The notes: generated by a model not told the origin, from the sequence alone. A stretch of 64,000 nucleotides of DNA from JANMCE01 sp031410595 (GCA_031410595.1 JANNZM010000053.1:1-64000); one strand, 5' to 3'. Counted from the stretch's first letter, positions 43,213-53,034 are shown. Numbers and translations: made by a program.

Positions 43213-44420
43213 CCTTGCAGGCGGTGGCACCGGCCCAGGAACTGCCCGTGGAGATGATTGTCGATGACGGTCGACTGGCTGCGCTGGTCGACACGTTGCG
43301 CCACGAGCCCCTCTATGCGGTGGACACTGAGTTTCATCGGGAGAAGACCTACTTCCCCAAAGTTGCCCTGGTGCAGATCGCCTGGCCTACCGGCATTGCT
43401 CTGATCGACCCTCTTGCCGTCGACCTGGAGCCACTGGCGGAGATTCTCGACGGCCCCGGTTGTGCCGTACTCCATGCCGCCCAGCAGGACCTTGAGGTCA
43501 TGGCGCGATCCTGTGGCACCGTGCCGCGTGAACTCTTCGATACGCAGATTGCGGCCGGGTTCCTCGGACACGCCACCCCGTCCCTGGTGAATCTGGTGCA
43601 GGGAGAGCTCGGTTTCCGTCTTCCCAAAGGGGACCGGCTTACCGACTGGCTGCGTCGGCCACTTACCGCCGACCAGTGCACCTATGCGGCGTCCGACGTG
43701 GCGCATCTCCTCGAACTCCACCGCCGATTCGTTGAGCAGCTCACGGCCAGAGGTCGGTTGTCGTGGGTGCAGGACGAGTGCGAGATGCTCCGCGTTCGAC
43801 CCACCGGTCCGAACGACCCCGACCTCGCCTGGACCCGCTTGAAGGATGTTCGCACGCTGCGTGGCACCGCTCGAAACGTGGCCCGTTCAGTTGCGTCCTG
43901 GCGCGAGCGACGAGCTGCGGAGATCGATCAGCCCGTACGTTTTGTGCTCCCCGATCTTGCTGTACTGGGTCTGGCCCAGAAGGCCCCCAAGACACTCGAC
44001 GATCTGCGCAGTACGCGTGGCCTTGATGAGCGCCACGGTCGAGGGCTGGTGGGGGAGTCATTGCTGGCCGCCGTTCGAGAAGGACTGGCCGACCAGTCGA
44101 GCCCGGTCACCGAACGGGATGAAAACGACCTCGAACGCCACTTGCGTCCGGCGGTGACGCTGGTGTCGGCCTGGGTAAGTCAATTGGCCCGGGATGAGAA
44201 GATCGACACGGTGCTCTTGGCCACCCGATCCGACATCGTTGAGCTTCTTGCCGGTTCATCCGGGGCGCGTTTGGCCGAAGGTTGGCGGGCGGAAATGGTC
44301 GGTGAAGGCATCCGCCGGCTGGTCAGTGGGCAGGCTGCGCTGGCTTTTGACGGTAAAGGGGGCCTGAAGCTGCTCGATTTGCCCCCTGATGTGGCCCTCA
44401 GGGCCCCCGGGCTCGACTGA
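43209..44420 (+). CDS. rnd: Ribonuclease D
   Basis: 403-residue 3'-5' exoribonuclease of the DEDDy family for tRNA and stable RNA trimming. The DEDD motifs are seen as YAVDTEFHREKTYFPKVALVQI near residue 36, the central LHAAQQDLEVMARSCG near residue 90, and YAASDVAHLLELH near residue 158. An HRDC domain follows in residues about 215-295. GTG 43209 overlaps the rhodanese stop (GTGA). The protein is longer than E. coli RNase D, as in other actinobacteria. Confidence 0.9.
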   Translation: MTLQAVAPAQELPVEMIVDDGRLAALVDTLRHEPLYAVDTEFHREKTYFPKVALVQIAWPTGIALIDPLAVDLEPLAEILDGPGCAVLHAAQQDLEVMARSCGTVPRELFDTQIAAGFLGHATPSLVNLVQGELGFRLPKGDRLTDWLRRPLTADQCTYAASDVAHLLELHRRFVEQLTARGRLSWVQDECEMLRVRPTGPNDPDLAWTRLKDVRTLRGTARNVARSVASWRERRAAEIDQPVRFVLPDLAVLGLAQKAPKTLDDLRSTRGLDERHGRGLVGESLLAAVREGLADQSSPVTERDENDLERHLRPAVTLVSAWVSQLARDEKIDTVLLATRSDIVELLAGSSGARLAEGWRAEMVGEGIRRLVSGQAALAFDGKGGLKLLDLPPDVALRAPGLD

Positions 44421-44527
44421 TACACACGTTTCGAACTTTTCCCGACTAAGCTGACCAGCGATGTCGTCACAGTGAGTCGGTGCGGTCACCTCTGGTGCCG
44501 TAGCCATGAGGTAGAAGGGTGCCCCCC

Positions 44528-44719
44528 GTGAAGAAGGGTCGTCACCGCCGCTTCGAAGAAGCGCGCAAGTTGAAGCAGTCTGGCCCAGGCGCGTTTGACC
44601 TCGGCTTTGGCAACGGTGGGGAAGCTCGCCCGGTCGAAGAAGATGACGAATACGCCGCATTGGCAGAGAAATACGGCGTCGTTTTTGACGATGACGAAGA
44701 TGATGAGGACGAGCAGTAG
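44528..44719 (+). CDS. Small acidic-tailed protein of unknown function
   Basis: 63 residues from GTG 44528, which has AGAAGG about nine bases upstream; GTG 44519 in frame is too close to that site. The basic N-terminus (MKKGRHRRFEEARKLKQSG) and acidic C-terminus (DDDEDDEDE) give a strongly dipolar, probably disordered protein. No family recognised. It lies 45 bases before typA. Confidence 0.7.
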   Translation: MKKGRHRRFEEARKLKQSGPGAFDLGFGNGGEARPVEEDDEYAALAEKYGVVFDDDEDDEDEQ

Positions 44720-44764
44720 CTCGCACTCCCTGACCCGCCCCTGGGCGCTGGTGAACCAAACATT

Positions 44765-46594
44765 ATGAATCCCCCCGCACTCCGTAACGTTGCTCTTGTC
44801 GCGCACGTCGACCATGGCAAGACCACCCTGGTCGACGCGCTTTTGCGCGCCACCGGCACCTTTGCCGCCCACGCCGCCGTCATCGACCGAGTCATGGACT
44901 CCAACGACCAAGAGCGCGAGAGAGGCATCACCATTTTGGCCAAGGCCGCATCGGTCACCTACAAGGGCGTGAAGATCAACCTGGTCGACACCCCCGGCCA
45001 CGCCGACTTCGGTGGCGAAGTCGAACGAGCCCTTACTATGGTCGACGGCGTCATCCTGCTGGTTGATGCAGCCGAAGGCCCACTGCCCCAGACGCGCTAT
45101 GTGCTTTCCAAAGCGCTTGCCCTCGACCTGCCCGCCATCGTCGTGGTCAACAAGGTTGACCGCCAAGATGCTCGTCCCGATGAAGTGCTCGACGAGATCT
45201 ACCAGCTCTTCATGGACCTCGACGCCGGCGACCACCACATCGACTTCACCGTCGTGTCGGCCGTCGCCCGCGAAGGTCGCGCCATGCTCGGCGTCGGCAT
45301 GCCCGCCGCCGATGCCGACCTTTCGCCGCTGCTTGACACCATTCTCGCAAAGATCCCACAGCCACAGGGTGACCACACCGCGCCGCTGCAGGGTCTTGTC
45401 ACCAACCTCGACGCCAGTGAATATCTTGGCCGCCTCGCTATTGGTCGTGTGATGAATGGCGTCATGCGGAAGGGTGAAATGGTGGCGCTGCTCGACGAGG
45501 AGACGCTCGAAGGTCAGACCCCGCTCAAGCGCAAGCTTAACAACCTCATGGCGTTCAGCGGCGTTGGTCGTGCCGATGTCGAGGAGCTGTACGCCGGTGA
45601 CCTGTTCATCGTGGCCGGCTATCCCGAGGTGGAAATCGGCGACACGCTGGCCGATCCGCTCACACCCAAGCCGCTGCCGCGTATCGCGGTTGATGAGCCG
45701 GTGTTGTCCATGACGTTCGGCGTCAACACATCGCCGCTGGCCGGCAAGGACGGCAAGTACCTCACCAGCCGCCACCTCAAAGAGCGGTTGGACAAAGAAG
45801 TTCTGGGCAACGTCTCGATCAAGCTGCAGCCCACCGATTCGCCTGACATCATTGAGGTCGCCGGCCGTGGCGAGCTTCAGCTGGCCGTGCTCATCGAGTC
45901 GATGCGTCGTGAGGGCTACGAGCTGCAGGTCAGTCGCCCCGAGGTCATCACCAAGGAAATCGAAGGCAAGCGTCACGAGCCCATCGAGCGTGGTGTGTGC
46001 GACGTTCCCGACGAGCATGTCGGCACGGTCACCCAGGCGCTGGCCCCTCGCAAGGGTCGCGTCACCGACATTCAGGCCGGCGACATCGGTCGGTCCATCA
46101 TCACCTTCGAAGCACCGGCCCGTGGCCTAATCGGCTTCCGTTCGCTGCTGCTCACCGCCACCCGCGGTACCGCATTGCTGCACCAGCACAACGCAGGCTG
46201 GATCGTGTGGCAGGGCGAGCTGCCGCACCGCATGGGCGGCGCCATGATTTCGGACCGCATGGGTGACACCACCGCCTACGCGCTCGACAACCTCCAGGCC
46301 CGCGGCGTGCTGTTTGTCGATCCGGGCGAAAAGGTCTACGAAGGCATGGTCGTCGGCGAGAATGCCCGCGCGGATGAGATGGTCGTCAACTGCGTGCGGG
46401 CGAAGGAGAAGAACAACATCCGTACCCACAGCCACGACGACGGCATCAAGCTCCCGCCGCCGAAGGTGCCCACGCTTGAGAACGCCATCGAGTTCATCGC
46501 CGATGACGAACTGGTGGAAGTGACCCCGAAGGCCATCCGCATCCGCAAGCGTCAGCTCCAGGAATCGGATCGCCGAAGGGCCAACAAGAAGTAA
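44765..46594 (+). CDS. typA: Translational GTPase TypA/BipA
   Basis: 609-residue ribosome-associated GTPase. G1 is AHVDHGKTTL at residues 13-22, the switch I segment RERGITILAKAASVTYKG, G3 DTPGHADFGGEVER near residue 77, G4 NKVDR near residue 130, and the C-terminal BipA-specific RGLIGFRSLLLTATRGTALLHQ near residue 456. Function is in 50S assembly and stress adaptation. A strong intrinsic terminator follows the stop. Confidence 0.96.
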   Translation: MNPPALRNVALVAHVDHGKTTLVDALLRATGTFAAHAAVIDRVMDSNDQERERGITILAKAASVTYKGVKINLVDTPGHADFGGEVERALTMVDGVILLVDAAEGPLPQTRYVLSKALALDLPAIVVVNKVDRQDARPDEVLDEIYQLFMDLDAGDHHIDFTVVSAVAREGRAMLGVGMPAADADLSPLLDTILAKIPQPQGDHTAPLQGLVTNLDASEYLGRLAIGRVMNGVMRKGEMVALLDEETLEGQTPLKRKLNNLMAFSGVGRADVEELYAGDLFIVAGYPEVEIGDTLADPLTPKPLPRIAVDEPVLSMTFGVNTSPLAGKDGKYLTSRHLKERLDKEVLGNVSIKLQPTDSPDIIEVAGRGELQLAVLIESMRREGYELQVSRPEVITKEIEGKRHEPIERGVCDVPDEHVGTVTQALAPRKGRVTDIQAGDIGRSIITFEAPARGLIGFRSLLLTATRGTALLHQHNAGWIVWQGELPHRMGGAMISDRMGDTTAYALDNLQARGVLFVDPGEKVYEGMVVGENARADEMVVNCVRAKEKNNIRTHSHDDGIKLPPPKVPTLENAIEFIADDELVEVTPKAIRIRKRQLQESDRRRANKK

Positions 46595-46607
46595 CCAACG
46601 TAGGGCA

Positions 46608-46652
46608 AGAGCCGCCCGGTCGACCTCGGTCCCGGGCGGCTCTCTCCGTTTT
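46608..46652 (+). terminator. Rho-independent terminator after typA
   Basis: AGAGCCGCCCGG and CCGGGCGGCTCT pair as a 12-base stem with a 12-base loop (46608-46643), followed by CTCCGTTTT. It is the clearest intrinsic terminator in the window. Confidence 0.85.
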
Positions 46653-46686
46653 GAGGTGTTGCCACCGCAACGGCCGTCGCCCGATA

Positions 46687-46692
46687 CATACT
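46687..46692 (+). promoter_or_regulatory. Possible -10 of the two-component operon
   Basis: CATACT ends six bases before GTG 46699. The first base is off consensus. Confidence 0.35.
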
Positions 46693-46698
46693 GACGGG

Positions 46699-47805
46699 GT
46701 GCGACAGCCCCTACCGACCGAACGCACGGTTCTACAGGGCCTTTCGATCGCCCGATGGGCGGCGGTGGCTTGGATGGTCGCCACCACGATTTTGCAGTGG
46801 AACAAAGAAGGAAAGCGGCTGTGGTTGGCGCTGGTCAGTATCGGCCTCTCGATCGCAGTGGCGGCCTACTACTCGAGCACTCTGCGGAAAGACCCGGCCC
46901 AGCTGTTCCGACGGCCGGCGATTGCCATGCAGATAGCCCTGTCGTTCTACCTGTACGCCGCAGACGGCTGGGTGTACATGCGGCCTCACGCTTTCGGTGG
47001 AGGACAGAACCTGGCCGGCTCCATTCCTGACATTGCCGCACTCGCCACAGGCACGGCCTTCGGGCCATGGTGGGGGGCAGCGGCAGGTGCACTCATCGGC
47101 CTCGGACGGGTCTTTGGTGCGTTCACCAACAGAGCTCCGCTCAAGTCGGGTGACGTGCTCTCGGTGCTCGCCACGATGGTCTTCATGGCGTTGGCGGGAT
47201 TTTTGTTCGGCTTTATCACGCGCCTGTTGCGACGGGTGGAGACCGAGGTCGTGGCGGTAAAGGCACGGGCCGACGTGGCCCGCACGTTGCATGACGGGGT
47301 GCTGCAGACGCTTGCCCTCGTCGAGCGGCGCACGCGGGACTCTGACCCGGAGTTGGCCAGTGTGGCGCGGCAAAGTGACCGGCAGCTGCGGGCTTGGCTG
47401 TTTCATGGCAATGACGAGTCGGGCGATCTCTCGAGCAAGCTGCACGCCGCCGCTCACCGGGTGTCAGCGCAGTTCGACATCCCTATCACGGTGTCGCTCG
47501 TCGTCGATGACGACATCCATCTCGACGCCAACCTTGCCCACGCGCTCGCGGGAGCGGCGGGCGAGGCGATGATGAATGCGGCGAAACACGCGTCACCGAA
47601 GCAGATCGTGGTGTTCGCCGAGGTGGACGACGACCGAGCGTTCGTGTCGGTACGAGACGACGGCTGCGGCTTTGACCCGAGCACGGCGCAACGTGGACAA
47701 GGACTCAACCAATCGATAGCAGCCCGCATGGCTGAGGTCGGCGGTCGCGCGGCGATCACCTCGGCACCGGGCGAAGGAACGGAGATTCAACTATGGACGA
47801 AGTAG
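46699..47805 (+). CDS. Sensor histidine kinase, NarL/DegS type
   Basis: 368-residue membrane histidine kinase. The N-terminal part has five to six membrane helices and no clear extracellular domain, so the signal may be membrane-borne. The phospho-acceptor His198 is in RTLHDGVLQTLALVERR, the HisKA_3 type. The HATPase domain has its N-box AGEAMMNAAKHA near residue 291, DDGCGFDP, and GQGLNQSIAARM. It overlaps the response regulator by 13 bases. Confidence 0.9.
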   Translation: MRQPLPTERTVLQGLSIARWAAVAWMVATTILQWNKEGKRLWLALVSIGLSIAVAAYYSSTLRKDPAQLFRRPAIAMQIALSFYLYAADGWVYMRPHAFGGGQNLAGSIPDIAALATGTAFGPWWGAAAGALIGLGRVFGAFTNRAPLKSGDVLSVLATMVFMALAGFLFGFITRLLRRVETEVVAVKARADVARTLHDGVLQTLALVERRTRDSDPELASVARQSDRQLRAWLFHGNDESGDLSSKLHAAAHRVSAQFDIPITVSLVVDDDIHLDANLAHALAGAAGEAMMNAAKHASPKQIVVFAEVDDDRAFVSVRDDGCGFDPSTAQRGQGLNQSIAARMAEVGGRAAITSAPGEGTEIQLWTK

Positions 47806-48422
47806 CCCCACTGCGGGTGGTACTGGCGGACGATCATGCTGTGCTGCGAGCCGGTCTGCGCTCGGAGCTCGGCGACGGGTTTCACGTCGTCGGAGAAGCT
47901 GACGACGCAGAGGGCGCCATCGACGTGATCAACGGGCGGAAACCCGACCTCGTCGTCTGCGATCTCCACATGCCTCGTGGTGGGGGATTGGCGGTCGTGC
48001 GAGCCTGCGCCACCATTGCGCCAATCGTCATCCTGACAGTCAGCGAGGCCGAGCGGGACCTGCTCGACGCCGTTGCTGCGGGCGCAGCCGGCTACCTGCT
48101 GAAGACCACGCCAATCGACGAGCTGCGGCGCGAGTTCGTTCGCGCCGCCAAAGGCGAGCCCGTCTTCAGTCCTTCGCTCGCCGCTTTGGTGCTCGGCGAG
48201 TTCCGACGCCTGGCCAAGACCGCCGGAGCCAATCCGCTCTCCGATCGCGAGCGCGAGGTCCTACAGCTGGTAGCCCGGGGTCATCCCTATGCGCGCATCG
48301 GTACCGACCTGGGCATCTCGGCCAAAACGGCGGAGAACCACGTGCGCAACATTCTCGGCAAGCTCCACCTCAGCCGACGAGCCGACCTGGTGCGCTACGC
48401 GGTCGAGCACGGTATCGACTAA
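47793..48422 (+). CDS. LuxR-type (NarL) DNA-binding response regulator
   Basis: 209-residue response regulator. Receiver: acidic pair Asp13-Asp14 (LADDHAVLR), phospho-acceptor Asp57 in VVCDLHMP, and the Lys in GYLLKTT near residue 103. Output: HTH LuxR domain with LSDREREVLQLVARGHPYARIGTDLGIS. The target is not known; the immediate downstream gene is a giant membrane protein. Its ATG at 47793 lies 13 bases before the kinase stop. Confidence 0.93.
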   Translation: MDEVAPLRVVLADDHAVLRAGLRSELGDGFHVVGEADDAEGAIDVINGRKPDLVVCDLHMPRGGGLAVVRACATIAPIVILTVSEAERDLLDAVAAGAAGYLLKTTPIDELRREFVRAAKGEPVFSPSLAALVLGEFRRLAKTAGANPLSDREREVLQLVARGHPYARIGTDLGISAKTAENHVRNILGKLHLSRRADLVRYAVEHGID

Positions 48423-48490
48423 CTCCCCCTAGGCGGTCGTGGGGGATTCCCTGGATAGGCAGAACTCGGTGAAACGCCGAAAATCAGACC

Positions 48491-50833
48491 ATGACCTCAC
48501 CATGGCCCGCCCCTCCTGCACCAATTCCGCTCGCGCCGCCGAAACCGGCGGCCGAATTCAGCGCCGCTCCGCCCCCGGAGCCCCGCATACGGCGAATCCC
48601 GCTTGCCGCGATCACCGACGTCCCGGCGGTCACGTGGCTATCGGCCTTCGGCGCAGCACTCATGCTGGTTGCCGCCATTGCACTGACACCCGATTGGAAG
48701 ACGCTGTCGGTGATCACGCGCCTTCTTATCATCGGGCTCACGAATCTGGCGGTGATCTTCGTCGGAGAGAAATCGCGGTCGAAGATGCCGATTGTGGGGC
48801 GGGCCCTTTCGCACCTCGCGCCGGTGCTGCTTGCCCCATCGGCAATTCTCGCCGCCGCTTCCGCCGGTACGCATTGGCGAGCGTCGATAGCGGTCGGTGG
48901 CCTGGCCGGTCTGATCGCATCGGAGTTCCAGTACCGGCGCCTCAAGCTGGTGCTGCTCCCGTTCGCATCGGTGGCAGCCGCGATCCTGGCTGCCGCGGGT
49001 ATGGCGGCGCTGACCAACACACCGATGGGAATCGCTATTGCACTACTCGCCGTCGTTGCCGTCGTACTTCGCCGCGAGATGCAGGCTGCCCTGCTCGCCG
49101 TTGGGGCCGGGCTGGTGCCCCTGGTCGGGTACCTCGGCAACATCGGGATCGGACCCGGAACCCTTACCGATCTGGGCGCCCGCGGTGAGGCTCTGTCCTG
49201 GGCCGCCCCGGTCGCCGGTCTGATAGCCGCGCTGGTGCTCTTTCGCCGGGCCGAGCGCATCGGCAGTCGCGTCTTGGTCGCGCTCGGGGGTGCGGTTCTC
49301 CTGACGAACCTGGCTGCGGGGCTTCATCTCCTCACCGTTACTCGTAACTCGGCACTGCTCGTTCCCGGGCTCGTCCTCATCGCGACTGAAGCGCTGGCCG
49401 CCTGGAAGCGTAACGACGAGTTCTGGCACCCGATCAGCTCTGCGCTCGCAACCGCGATGCTGCTCATCACCAGCGTTGCATTCGCATCGATCGGTCTGTC
49501 TCAAGTGGCAGCCACGATTTCGCACCCTGATGTTGCCCTGGCGATCGGTCTGGCCGTGCTCGCCTGCGGACTGGCCCTGTCGGCATTTCGGTGTCGAGCG
49601 ATGGCCGACGTCGCTGCCCTGGTGACCGCGGAACTTGGTGTTGTGGTGGCCGCAGCCGCCCTCGCGCTCACCGGCCAACCGGTCGCTGCCGTTGCCGTGC
49701 TCGTCGCCACGGCGGGTGTGGTCGCATTGCGATCGGCTCTGCCTTCATGGCTTGCAACGACCTTCGCCCTCGTCGCCTGGTGGGTCGGTGTGCTGCAGCC
49801 AGTCGGCCATCAACTGATTGGCCTCAACGGTCTCACTGTGCTGCTCCAGGTGGCTGCGCTCAGTCTGTTGCTCGGTACCATTCGCGGCAGGCTAGGACAG
49901 ACAGAAACGCTGTTCGTCGCCTTCTGGCCGGCGCCGGCGATGGCCTTGGCGACGTGGTATCTGGTGCGGTCAACCGAGGTGGCCGTCATCGTCGGGCTGT
50001 TCACCGTGGTCGTGTGCCTGGCGCAGCTTCGACGCAACGGCCAGACGGCATGGCTCGCCATGTTGCTGCCGACCGCCGTCTTCGTCTTGGCGGAAATGCG
50101 TTCAACGGCAGCGGTCAGCGTCATGGCCGCTGTTGTCGTCGCCCTGATTGCGTCGGATCGCTTGCTTCGTGGAAGCCGCCAGTTCCGTGTTGCTCTGGCC
50201 GCGGTGGTGCCACTCACCATTGTCACCATTGCTGCCCGATGGGATGCCACCTACCAGTCGATTGCCCTCGGTCTCCTGGTGCTCGGCGTGCTCGCGGCCG
50301 CTGCGTCGTTCAAGCGAAATCGACCGGACCTCGACACGTTGGTCATGTCGTTCTTCATCACCGGACTCGGCGCGGCGGTGACGATGAGCGGACCGCAGAG
50401 CGAAGACCTCGCCAACCTGCTTGGGGTGACCGGTGCGCTGTTCGCCGGGATGGTGGCGTGCCGCTATCGCCCCACCATATCGAGTTGGCTGGCTTACGGC
50501 CCGGCGCTGGCGTGGGGTTCGCTCTATCTGTTGTTTACGCAGCACAGCAGTCAGCCCGGTCGAGCCGGTGTGACCATCGGTCTCGCCATTGTCGCCATCG
50601 CTATCGGCGGACTACGCCGTAGTGCTGCTCCGCTGCTCATTGGCTCGCTTACCACCATTGCCACCATCGTGATCATGGTTGGCCCGGCGTTGGCCAAGTT
50701 GTCCCTCTGGCTGTGGGTGGCTGTTGGCGGCGCCTTCCTTATCGGTCTGGCGATGCTCATCGAACGCAAGGTGGTGGACGAGTCGGGCGAGCAGCACCGG
50801 GTGCTGGAAAAGGTGTTGAAGGGCTACCGCTGA
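48491..50833 (+). CDS. Giant polytopic membrane protein (SCO7613-C-terminal-like)
   Basis: 780 residues with a Pro/Ala-rich cytoplasmic N-terminus (residues 1-40) followed by about 20 or more closely packed membrane helices made almost entirely of Ala, Leu, Val and Gly. It resembles actinobacterial membrane proteins annotated as SCO7613 C-terminal domain or DUF2157-like; none has a known function. Expected zinc-ribbon N-terminal parts are absent. It is 68 bases downstream of the response regulator and may be in its operon; its stop lies one base from the end of the convergent Cys-rich gene. Confidence 0.7.
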   Translation: MTSPWPAPPAPIPLAPPKPAAEFSAAPPPEPRIRRIPLAAITDVPAVTWLSAFGAALMLVAAIALTPDWKTLSVITRLLIIGLTNLAVIFVGEKSRSKMPIVGRALSHLAPVLLAPSAILAAASAGTHWRASIAVGGLAGLIASEFQYRRLKLVLLPFASVAAAILAAAGMAALTNTPMGIAIALLAVVAVVLRREMQAALLAVGAGLVPLVGYLGNIGIGPGTLTDLGARGEALSWAAPVAGLIAALVLFRRAERIGSRVLVALGGAVLLTNLAAGLHLLTVTRNSALLVPGLVLIATEALAAWKRNDEFWHPISSALATAMLLITSVAFASIGLSQVAATISHPDVALAIGLAVLACGLALSAFRCRAMADVAALVTAELGVVVAAAALALTGQPVAAVAVLVATAGVVALRSALPSWLATTFALVAWWVGVLQPVGHQLIGLNGLTVLLQVAALSLLLGTIRGRLGQTETLFVAFWPAPAMALATWYLVRSTEVAVIVGLFTVVVCLAQLRRNGQTAWLAMLLPTAVFVLAEMRSTAAVSVMAAVVVALIASDRLLRGSRQFRVALAAVVPLTIVTIAARWDATYQSIALGLLVLGVLAAAASFKRNRPDLDTLVMSFFITGLGAAVTMSGPQSEDLANLLGVTGALFAGMVACRYRPTISSWLAYGPALAWGSLYLLFTQHSSQPGRAGVTIGLAIVAIAIGGLRRSAAPLLIGSLTTIATIVIMVGPALAKLSLWLWVAVGGAFLIGLAMLIERKVVDESGEQHRVLEKVLKGYR

Positions 50834-50834
50834 G

Positions 50835-51578
50835 CTACCTCCGGCGCACGGCGGGGTGCGGCAGGAAGGTCTGCGAGGTGTGGCGAGGCTGCAGTTGCTT
50901 GACCAGCATGGCGTAGACCTCGGGGCCGACGAACTCGGTGATCTCGTCCTTTAGGTAGACGTAGGTCGGGTCCTTGCCCACGAAAGCCTCGTGGCTGTCG
51001 GTGCACCACCAATGGAAATCGTCACCGCCCTCACCCCAGTCGCGACGCTTCCACTCCCGCAATGTCGACGTGATGTGGCCGCGAGTATCGGTGGTCTCGG
51101 CTAAACGGAGCGGCACCTGCCAGCACACGTCGGGCTTCCAGTCCATTGGTCGCTCACCAACCTCAAGCGCCGCGTTGTGGAAGGCGCAGCCGATGCCACC
51201 TTCGAAGCCGGGACGGTTGAGGAAGATACAGGCATCATCGGCGAGGCGGGTCGTGCGGCTGCCGCCCTCCTCCTTTTCGGGCATGAGCCAGCCGTAGCGC
51301 TTGGCCTTCGCGTGGAACTGCCACTGATCGGGCCGCAAGCGCTCGACCGCCCGTTCCACCTGGGCAACGTCGTCCTCATCAATCATGTGGGCGCCGTAAC
51401 TGCAGCAGCCCTGCTGAAGGTGCGAGGCATCACCGGTCATGATGCCCTGGCAGCCGTTGCCGAAGATGCACGACCAGGACGACAAGAAGAACGTAATGTC
51501 GAACACCCAGGTGCGGTCTTCATTCGGATCTTCGAAGGTCAGGTACTCGTGGAGGTCTTTGGGAGCGGACACGGACAT
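50835..51578 (-). CDS. Cysteine-rich conserved protein (YkgJ/DUF3109-like)
   Basis: 247 residues. A run of cysteine motifs is visible: CIFGNGCQGI near residue 33, GCCSYGAH near residue 55, IGCAFHN near residue 130, DVCWQVPLR near residue 150 and WWCTDSHEAF near residue 190. The pattern suggests a metal- or cluster-binding protein of the YkgJ/DUF3109 type, function unknown. ATG 51578 is the best start, with a frame running far upstream into the divergent glcD gene rejected. The spacer to glcD is only 34 bases. Confidence 0.65.
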   Translation of the reverse strand: MSVSAPKDLHEYLTFEDPNEDRTWVFDITFFLSSWSCIFGNGCQGIMTGDASHLQQGCCSYGAHMIDEDDVAQVERAVERLRPDQWQFHAKAKRYGWLMPEKEEGGSRTTRLADDACIFLNRPGFEGGIGCAFHNAALEVGERPMDWKPDVCWQVPLRLAETTDTRGHITSTLREWKRRDWGEGGDDFHWWCTDSHEAFVGKDPTYVYLKDEITEFVGPEVYAMLVKQLQPRHTSQTFLPHPAVRRR

Positions 51579-51599
51579 TGAAGTTATCGGGTGGCAGGC

Positions 51600-51605
51600 T
51601 ACGGT
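51600..51605 (+). promoter_or_regulatory. -10 hexamer of the glcDEF operon
   Basis: TACGGT ends seven bases before ATG 51613. It lies within about 25 bases of the start of the divergent Cys-rich gene. Confidence 0.45.
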
Positions 51606-51612
51606 CGTGGGA

Positions 51613-53034
51613 ATGAGCGCAACACTCGTTGACGACCTTCGCCGCGCCCTGACGCCCGATCGGGTACGAACCGACGCTACCGAGCTCACACTGTACGGCC
51701 GAGATGCCTCCAACATGACCGGCCGCGCCGTGGTGGTGTGCTTCCCACTGACCACCCTCGAGGTGCAGTCGTGCGTGCTGGCAGCTCGTCATCACGGCGT
51801 GCCCTTCGTCGCCCGCGGCTCGGGCACCGGCCTAGCTGGGGGAGCGGTACCGCCCGATGGCGCCCTCATTATCGTGCTCACCAAGATGAACCGGGTGCTT
51901 TCGGTCGACGTGCCGAACCGGATGGCCTGGGTGGAACCTGGCGTGCTCAACCTCGATCTGTCCAAACAGATGGCGGCTCACGGGCTGCACTTCGCACCCG
52001 ACCCTTCCAGCCAGCAGTCGTGCTCGATCGGCGGCAACGTTGCCAACAATTCCGGCGGCCCGCACTGCCTCGCCGAAGGCGTTACAAATGGTCACATTCT
52101 CGGCTTGGAAATGGTGCTTCCATCGGGCGACATCATCACACTCGGAGGGCCCGACGCCGAACCAATCGGGCTCGATCTTCGCGGTGTCGTGGTCGGCTCG
52201 GAGGGCATGCTGGGCGTAGTCACCCGCGTGCTCGTTCGCCTCACACCGAACCCTCCCGCAGTCAAAACCATGTTGCTTGCATTTGCAAGTACTCGCGCCG
52301 GCGCCGAGACCGTCAGTGCCATCATCGCCGCCGGTGTGCTTCCGGCTGCGCTGGAGATGATGGACGCACCCATCACACGTGCGGTTGAAGCGTTTGCTCA
52401 CGCCGGTTTCCCTACCGATGCCGAGGCCGTTCTCATTGTGGAGGTCGACGGTCTACCCAACGCCGTTGCCGACGCCGTCGAACGGGTGAGCGAGATCGGC
52501 GAGGCCCATGGTGCTACCAGTATTCGCATCGCCGCCGATACCAACGAACGAGCGCTCATCTGGAAGGGTCGCAAGAGTGCATTCGGTGCCATCGCCCAGA
52601 TCAAACCCAACTACTACCTGCATGACACCGTCGTACCTCGCGCCAAGCTGGTCCAGGTGTTGGAAGAGGTCTACGCCATCGCCGATCGGCACAATCTGCT
52701 GGTCATGAATGTGTTCCACGCGGGTGACGGCAATCTGCATCCACTGTTGGTGTTCGATAAGCGCGAGCCGGGCGTGATGGAGCACGTGCATCAGGCCGGA
52801 GACGAGATCGTGGCCGCAAGTGTGGCCGCGGGCGGCGTGCTGTCGGGCGAGCACGGCATCGGCCTGGAAAAGCGGGAGTACATGTCGATGATGTTCAGCC
52901 CGGTCGACCTCGACCTGCAGGCCCGGCTGCGTGATGTGTTCGACCCCGACCACATGTCGAACAGCGACAAGGTGCTGCCGTCCGGTAGCCGATGTGCCGA
53001 CATCGACAGCCTGGCGCCGGGAATGTGGATCTGA
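51613..53034 (+). CDS. glcD: Glycolate oxidase subunit GlcD (FAD-linked oxidase)
   Basis: 473-residue FAD-binding subunit oxidising glycolate or D-lactate. FAD-site segments are PFVARGSGTGLAGGAVP near residue 72, GGNVANNSGGPHCLAEGVTNGH near residue 142, and VVVGSEGMLGVVTR near residue 192; the FAD-linked C-terminal domain has FHAGDGNLHPLLVFD near residue 377 and SGEHGIGLEK near residue 415. It forms the dehydrogenase with GlcE and GlcF; the three genes overlap by one base each. D-lactate oxidation remains possible. Confidence 0.93.
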   Translation: MSATLVDDLRRALTPDRVRTDATELTLYGRDASNMTGRAVVVCFPLTTLEVQSCVLAARHHGVPFVARGSGTGLAGGAVPPDGALIIVLTKMNRVLSVDVPNRMAWVEPGVLNLDLSKQMAAHGLHFAPDPSSQQSCSIGGNVANNSGGPHCLAEGVTNGHILGLEMVLPSGDIITLGGPDAEPIGLDLRGVVVGSEGMLGVVTRVLVRLTPNPPAVKTMLLAFASTRAGAETVSAIIAAGVLPAALEMMDAPITRAVEAFAHAGFPTDAEAVLIVEVDGLPNAVADAVERVSEIGEAHGATSIRIAADTNERALIWKGRKSAFGAIAQIKPNYYLHDTVVPRAKLVQVLEEVYAIADRHNLLVMNVFHAGDGNLHPLLVFDKREPGVMEHVHQAGDEIVAASVAAGGVLSGEHGIGLEKREYMSMMFSPVDLDLQARLRDVFDPDHMSNSDKVLPSGSRCADIDSLAPGMWI

